Below, in pieces: positions 60,184 through 64,000 of a DNA stretch of 64,000 bases. The position numbers and the translations under genes are program-made. The notes under the pieces were generated by a model. The model ran no database searches. It was not told the DNA's origin and saw only the letters and a program-made list of their open reading frames with translations. The first letter of the stretch is position 1, and every line of letters begins with the position of its first letter. The stretch spans positions 1 to 64,000 of the forward strand of contig CAJMLV010000013.1 of assembly GCA_905214345.1 (NCBI GenBank), written 5' to 3'. Source of the DNA: an uncultured bacterium (GTDB lineage Bacteria; Bacillota; Clostridia; Oscillospirales; Ruminococcaceae).

Positions 60184-60630
60184 TCACCGGTTCATCAGCG
60201 ACAGTTCGATCTCTTCTCCGTCCTCTGCACCTGTTTCTGTAAATCCCTTGCTTTTATACAACCCCAACGCACGGAGATTCTCTTTGTTGCAGGTCAAGGT
60301 CACGCGCTCTGAAGAGCCGAAGGGTTTGGTCTTGATATAATCAAGCACCCTGTCCAGTGCGGCCTTTCCATACCCTTTTCCCTGTTCGGTCCGGTCAATC
60401 ATCATGTGCCATATATCGTATTCCGGGATGTCATAATCGTAAATCACCATGACATATCCGACCATCCTATCGTCTTCATAGATTCCGAAAGGCTGGCATT
60501 GCTCCCTGTACACATACGCCTGTGCAAGGCTGCGAACAGGGTGTGAAACAAAGCGTTCCTGCTCCGGTGCAAGTTTCAGGGCAAATGCGTCAATAAAGTT
60601 TTCTTCCGTAATTGCTTTCAGATCAATCAT
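60184..60630 (-). CDS. GNAT-family (diamine-type) N-acetyltransferase
   Basis: 148 residues, lower GC than its neighbours. Residues GIYEDDRMVGYVMVIYDY, the acetyl-CoA loop QGKGYGKAAL and GLYKSKGFTETG give a complete GNAT fold. It resembles BltD/SpeG spermidine or aminoglycoside-side acetyltransferases; substrate unknown. GGAGG 8 bp before the ATG at 60630. An AT-rich 265-bp leader with its own promoter, short open frame and terminator precedes it. Confidence 0.85.
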   Translation of the reverse strand: MIDLKAITEENFIDAFALKLAPEQERFVSHPVRSLAQAYVYREQCQPFGIYEDDRMVGYVMVIYDYDIPEYDIWHMMIDRTEQGKGYGKAALDRVLDYIKTKPFGSSERVTLTCNKENLRALGLYKSKGFTETGAEDGEEIELSLMNR

Positions 60631-60684
60631 AAAATCCTCCATAAATCAGGCGCCTTACTCGGCAAGAAGTTTTTGTTTGAATAT

Positions 60685-60895
60685 CTATGAAGAACAGACG
60701 ATCACACCAAAAAGCAAACAAAAAAGCCGTGGCTGACAAACCACGGCAAAAGAAATTCCATGAAAAACTTATAATGCAACCGAGGTCCTCCAATGATATT
60801 CAGCTTTCACATTGATTTTGCTGTTTTTCATAATGAAGCACCTCGCTTTCTGTCAGACTTTATCTCATCATAATCCCTGTCACTGACAATGTCAA
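60685..60895 (-). promoter_or_regulatory. Leader region with promoter, short ORF and internal terminator
   Basis: TTGACA (60890-60895), 17 bp, TATGAT (60867-60872). The spacer and -35 contain overlapping repeats TGACA-T-TGTCA and TGTCA-G-TGACA. A short frame begins at 60831 (MKNSKINVKAEYHW) with GAGGTG upstream and runs 48 codons to 60685. Inside it a hairpin GCCGTGG / CCACGGC (60725-60746) with T6 (60719-60724) looks like an intrinsic terminator. The layout suggests an attenuator for the downstream GNAT gene; a small non-coding RNA is the alternative. The rest of the 60631-60955 gap holds nothing else that I recognise. Confidence 0.4.
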
Positions 60896-60955
60896 TCACA
60901 GGTCCATGATTTCCACGGTATGTCCGCGGCCCAAGGCAAGAGTCGGGGAGAGGCC

Positions 60956-61888
60956 TTACTCCTCCACCCCTGCCAGATACTCCTGGGCAAAATGCACTGC
61001 CACGGCGCCGTCGGCGGTGGCGGTGACCACCTGCCGCACCGCCTTGGCCCGGGCATCGCCCACGGCATACACACCGGGCAGGTTGGTGCGGGTGGTCTCG
61101 TCGGCGTCGAAATATCCGGCGGCATCGCAGCGCACCTGTTCCCGGAACAGCTGGGTGTCCGGCACACGGCCGATGGCCGCGAACACACCGTCGCAAGCCA
61201 GTTCCCGCACCTCGCCGGTGCGCACGTCCTCTACCTTCAGTGCCTGCAGACGGCCGTCCTCGCCCTGCACCAGTTCCGCCGGGCGGGCATTCCAGACGAT
61301 CTCCACGCCGCTGCTTTCCAGGGCGCGGACATTGGGGGCCGGGGCCCGCAGTTCATCCCGGCGGTGCACCAGATACACCTTCTGGCACAGCTTGGCCAGA
61401 TGCAGGGCATCCCCCACCGCCGTGTTGCCGCCGCCCACCACGATCACGGTCTTGCCGCGGTAGAGCATACCGTCGCAGGCCGCGCAGTAGCCCATGCCGC
61501 GGCCCACCAGTTCTTTTTCGTTGGGCAGGCCCAGCGGACGGGGCGAAGCCCCCGGCGCCAGCACCACCGTGCGGGCCAGAATCTCGCCGCTGTCGGTCTG
61601 CAGCCGCTTGACTTCACCGGTCAGGTCGGCGCTTTCCAGCTGGGTGTAGCGGAATTCCGCCCCGGCCCGCTCGGCCCCCTGGCGCATCAGGTCGCCCAGG
61701 GAATAGCCGTCCAGGCCCTCGGGGAAACCGGGATAGTTTTCAATGAGGGGGGAATCCGCCATCTGGCCGCCGGCAGCCAGCTTTTCCAGCACAACGGTCT
61801 TGAGCCCGGCACGGGCAGCGTACAGAGCGGCGGTGCAGCCGCCGGGACCGCCGCCCACCACGGCCATATCATACATCATTTCACTCAT
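60956..61888 (-). CDS. trxB: Thioredoxin-disulfide reductase
   Basis: 310 residues. FAD-binding VVGGGPGGCTAALYAARAG (10-28), redox-active C135-A-A-C138 followed by D-G, NADPH loop VIVVGGGNTAVGDAL and the final FAD motif GVYAVGDAR. Reduces thioredoxin with NADPH. AAGGAG precedes the ATG. The active site is CAAC rather than the common CATC. No thioredoxin gene is adjacent. Confidence 0.93.
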   Translation of the reverse strand: MSEMMYDMAVVGGGPGGCTAALYAARAGLKTVVLEKLAAGGQMADSPLIENYPGFPEGLDGYSLGDLMRQGAERAGAEFRYTQLESADLTGEVKRLQTDSGEILARTVVLAPGASPRPLGLPNEKELVGRGMGYCAACDGMLYRGKTVIVVGGGNTAVGDALHLAKLCQKVYLVHRRDELRAPAPNVRALESSGVEIVWNARPAELVQGEDGRLQALKVEDVRTGEVRELACDGVFAAIGRVPDTQLFREQVRCDAAGYFDADETTRTNLPGVYAVGDARAKAVRQVVTATADGAVAVHFAQEYLAGVEE

Positions 61889-62013
61889 GATAAAATCTCC
61901 TTACCGGCTGCCCCTTGGGTGCGGGCAGCCTTTTGTTCCAATATAGCAAATCCGCACGGCTTTGTCGAGAGCCTGCCCCACCCCGGCATCCGCTATTCCC
62001 CGCAAAAGGAAAA

Positions 62014-62045
62014 AGCCCTCCGTGTTGTCCGTCACGGAGGGCCCG
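62014..62045 (-). terminator. Terminator of the amidase gene
   Basis: GCCCTCCGTG / CACGGAGGGC perfect 10-bp stem followed on the minus strand by TTTTT. Confidence 0.8.
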
Positions 62046-62109
62046 CCGGGGTCGCTTGAGGGGATACCCCGGCACGCAGAAAAAGAAGCGCGTTGTGCGA
62101 GAATGTCGT

Positions 62110-63093
62110 TTATTGGTTGGGTTCCAGACCGAACCAGCTGCAGATGGCCTCGTAGTAGATTTTGGCAGCGCGTTGGCAACCGTCCTCATCCCCCAGCAGG
62201 TCCACATCGGCACTGTTGGTGATGAAGCACTGTTCCGACAGCACCGCCGGGCACTGGGCATATTCCAGTACCCCGAAGGTGGGGTCGTCGTGGACGGATT
62301 CGTCGTCATACAGCAATTTTTCGTTGTCGTCGCCGTAATATATGTACCGCACGCCGTCCGCCCCGCGCAGCCGCTGGCCCAGGGCACCGAAACCTTGGGT
62401 CAGGTATTGGGCAAACCGCAGACTTTCATCGTGGTTGGCACTGCCCGGCGGGATGGGATAGCACTCATAGCCGGAGGTACTTTCGGCGGAATCGGAGTTG
62501 CCGTGGATGGACAGCAGCAGCTGTGCCCCCTGTTCATTGGCCCGCTGGGCCCGCTCGCTGGGCTTGATGCGGGCGCAATCCGGGTTCTGGCTCTCCTCTT
62601 CGGTGATGGTCAGATAAGGTGCAAACCGTCCGTCCGCTTCCAGCAGGTCGTACAGGGCGTTGGCGGTGTTCCAGGTCATCTCATATTCCCCGAAACCCAG
62701 ACCCTCGGACCCGCGGTCCACACCGCCGTGGCCGGGGTCAATGGCCACCACCGGCAGTTCCGGTTCGGGGGCAGCCGCCGCTTTGGCCGCCGCGGGCACC
62801 TCGGCCGGTTCGTTGTCCGCCTTGCCGCCGCCGGAAAGCAATTTTTCCACACAGGGCACCAGAAAAAGCACCACTGCCACCGCCACGCACACAAAGGCGA
62901 TCAGTACCCCGCCCCGTATCAGACGCCGGTTGCGGCGGCGGCGACGGCGCATGGCATACCAGTCCGGGGAATGACCGGCCGGGCGTCCGGCCCGGGCCGC
63001 TCCCGCCGTGTTGGGGCTGCGGCGGGGTGCCGCCGTCTGAGGACGGCGGTACTGGATTTTGCTTGCGCTGGACATTGGTTCCTGCCGTGGCAT
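62110..63093 (-). CDS. N-acetylmuramoyl-L-alanine amidase (Amidase_3), membrane anchored
   Basis: 327 residues. A basic Pro/Arg-rich cytoplasmic N-terminus (1-58), one membrane helix (about 60-82, GGVLIAFVCVAVAVVLFLV), a short linker, then an Amidase_3 domain (about 112-325). Zinc ligands are in AIDPGHGGVD (His), the Glu of the following FGEYEM segment and LLSIHGNS (His); catalytic Glu is in VLSEQCFITN. Cuts the amide bond between muramic acid and the peptide stem. GGCAGGTGA precedes the start. A possible TATAAT is at 63156-63161 on the minus strand. Confidence 0.9.
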   Translation of the reverse strand: MPRQEPMSSASKIQYRRPQTAAPRRSPNTAGAARAGRPAGHSPDWYAMRRRRRRNRRLIRGGVLIAFVCVAVAVVLFLVPCVEKLLSGGGKADNEPAEVPAAAKAAAAPEPELPVVAIDPGHGGVDRGSEGLGFGEYEMTWNTANALYDLLEADGRFAPYLTITEEESQNPDCARIKPSERAQRANEQGAQLLLSIHGNSDSAESTSGYECYPIPPGSANHDESLRFAQYLTQGFGALGQRLRGADGVRYIYYGDDNEKLLYDDESVHDDPTFGVLEYAQCPAVLSEQCFITNSADVDLLGDEDGCQRAAKIYYEAICSWFGLEPNQ

Positions 63094-63341
63094 GAGGAAG
63101 GGTCACCTGCCTTTTGTACTTCCTTGGGCGGGTCGGTCCCGCCGTGCAGTTTGTATTATAGGGGCGCTTTGTGTCCGACTTGTTTCCGAATGTGACAAGT
63201 TCACACATCCTTCTGCCTATATAGTGGCGTTTTGCGCCCGGATGTTACAGGATGGGAGGGAGATTTTTGCTTTCATCCTTCAGAACGCCGGCCCGTGCCG
63301 AAACCTCTCACCCGGAAAAGATTTTTTGCAAAAAAGCAAAC

Positions 63342-63373
63342 CGGACCGATGCAACCGCACCGGCCCGGTCTTA
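63342..63373 (-). terminator. Terminator of the diguanylate cyclase gene
   Basis: ACCGGGCCGGTG pairs imperfectly with CATCGGTCCGGT and a T-rich stretch follows on the minus strand. The rest of the 63094-63389 interval shows only the amidase promoter region. Confidence 0.6.
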
Positions 63374-63389
63374 TTTCTATACAGTTTTG

Positions 63390-64000
63390 TCAGATGGTGG
63401 GTGTGTACACGCAGCAGGCGTTTTTGCCCTTGTGCTTGGCAGCGTACAATGCCTCGTCCGCCCGCTGGTACAGGTCCCGCACCGAATCGTCCGGCTGTTT
63501 GCAGGCCACGCCGATGGAAATATGCACAGGGTTGCCCACCGACGCCCCCGCACTGTCGTTCACCTTGCGGATGATGCGTTCCGCAATGCGCAGGGCCATC
63601 TCATCGGAAGAAACTCCGGGGCACAGAACGGCAAACTCGTCGCCGCCCACGCGGCCCAGAACATCCACGCGGCGGGTGGCTTCCCGCAGGAGGACCCCCA
63701 CCTGTTTGAGCACCGCGTCCCCTGCCAGATGACCGTAAGTATCATTCACATGCTTGAAATCGTCCAGATCCAGCACCATCAGGTAGGCGGGCCCTTCGCT
63801 CATACGCTGGGCACTCTGTTCAAAGAAAGCGCGGTGGTTGTACAGCCCGGTGACCGGGTCGGTGTTGGCCAGTTCGGCCATGCGGGCAGCCAGACGCTGG
63901 GTTTCCCGGATTTTTTCATTCATGCTCTTGGGGTAGTATTCGCCGTAAGCCTGCTCTTTGTAAGGTACAGACTGGTGGATGTGCACGATCTTCCATTCTT
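63390..64000 (-). CDS. Diguanylate cyclase (GGDEF), 5' end outside window
   Basis: The last 203 or so residues of a longer protein. Reading stays open to the window edge. The first visible part, EWKIVHIHQSVPY, looks like the end of a SnoaL/NTF2-like sensor domain, followed by a helical linker (MNEKIRETQRLAARMAELA). The GGDEF domain (about 45-198) carries an intact active-site loop RVGGDEFAVL, the DLDDFKHVND metal site and NTDPVTGLYNHRAF entry motif. It should make cyclic di-GMP. No RxxD inhibitory site is seen just before the loop. A GTG at 63984-63986 is not the real start. Confidence 0.9.
   Translation of the reverse strand, partial: EWKIVHIHQSVPYKEQAYGEYYPKSMNEKIRETQRLAARMAELANTDPVTGLYNHRAFFEQSAQRMSEGPAYLMVLDLDDFKHVNDTYGHLAGDAVLKQVGVLLREATRRVDVLGRVGGDEFAVLCPGVSSDEMALRIAERIIRKVNDSAGASVGNPVHISIGVACKQPDDSVRDLYQRADEALYAAKHKGKNACCVYTPTI

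Noticed and set aside
60685..60831. 48-codon frame as a ribosomally made peptide precursor
   Set aside because: No modification enzyme is nearby and a terminator lies within the frame, so a leader/attenuator reading is preferred.

Overview
The window looks like chromosome of a high-GC (about 60 % by eye) Gram-positive gut anaerobe of the Oscillospirales/Ruminococcaceae, in the neighbourhood of Gemmiger, Subdoligranulum or Faecalibacterium. This is inferred from the gene set (SpoIIE, a SigK-type sigma factor, YesM/YesN regulators, CUT1 sugar importers, an FprA flavodiiron protein, oleate hydratase, a bilirubin reductase operon) and from strong AGGAGG ribosome-binding sites and TTGACA/TATAAT promoters. 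No rRNA, tRNA, CRISPR array, transposase or phage gene was found.

Left part (1-24,000), mostly small independent units. They are: a CorA-type transporter; an ECF sigma factor with its membrane partner; a PAP2 phosphatase; an FprA flavoprotein; an XpaC-like protein with an SGNH hydrolase; a MarR regulator with a YczE-like membrane protein; a complete bilQRS operon (MarR regulator, OYE-type bilirubin reductase, flavodoxin) behind a promoter with two palindromic operators; a TetR regulator next to oleate hydratase; a large unknown membrane protein; a MerR regulator facing an aldo/keto reductase and a flavin reductase across a 19-bp-spacer MerR promoter; a ROK protein; a rearrangement scar with gene remnants; a low-GC pair of GNAT acetyltransferases bracketed by a duplicated terminator arm; an XRE regulator; and a CatA-like acetyltransferase.

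Middle part (24,100-46,300), a glycan-use locus. One plus-strand operon (24246-32794) encodes a GH89-like alpha-N-acetylglucosaminidase followed by a PLP ammonia-lyase-like enzyme, two RidA proteins, an amidohydrolase/deacetylase, an RraA-like aldolase, an SDR and a lactonase. Read together these suggest a non-phosphorylative oxidative route for an N-acetylated amino sugar. A convergent minus-strand pair encodes GH38 and GH3 glycosidases. A divergent plus-strand series encodes a YesM/YesN two-component system, a lipoprotein solute-binding protein, two permeases and a CBM9-like protein. None of the glycosidases has a signal peptide, so imported oligosaccharides are probably cut inside the cell. 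No importer ATPase is encoded here.

Right part (46,300-64,000), housekeeping and cell-surface genes: a methyltransferase, a rhodanese lipoprotein with a GDSL hydrolase, a SigK-like sigma factor, an AGCS symporter, an autoregulated-looking XRE/small membrane protein pair, GAPDH, a zinc-ribbon Sel1-repeat protein, SpoIIE, an EF-G paralogue, a low-GC GNAT gene behind a leader with a terminator, a thioredoxin reductase, an N-acetylmuramoyl-L-alanine amidase, and a diguanylate cyclase cut by the window edge.
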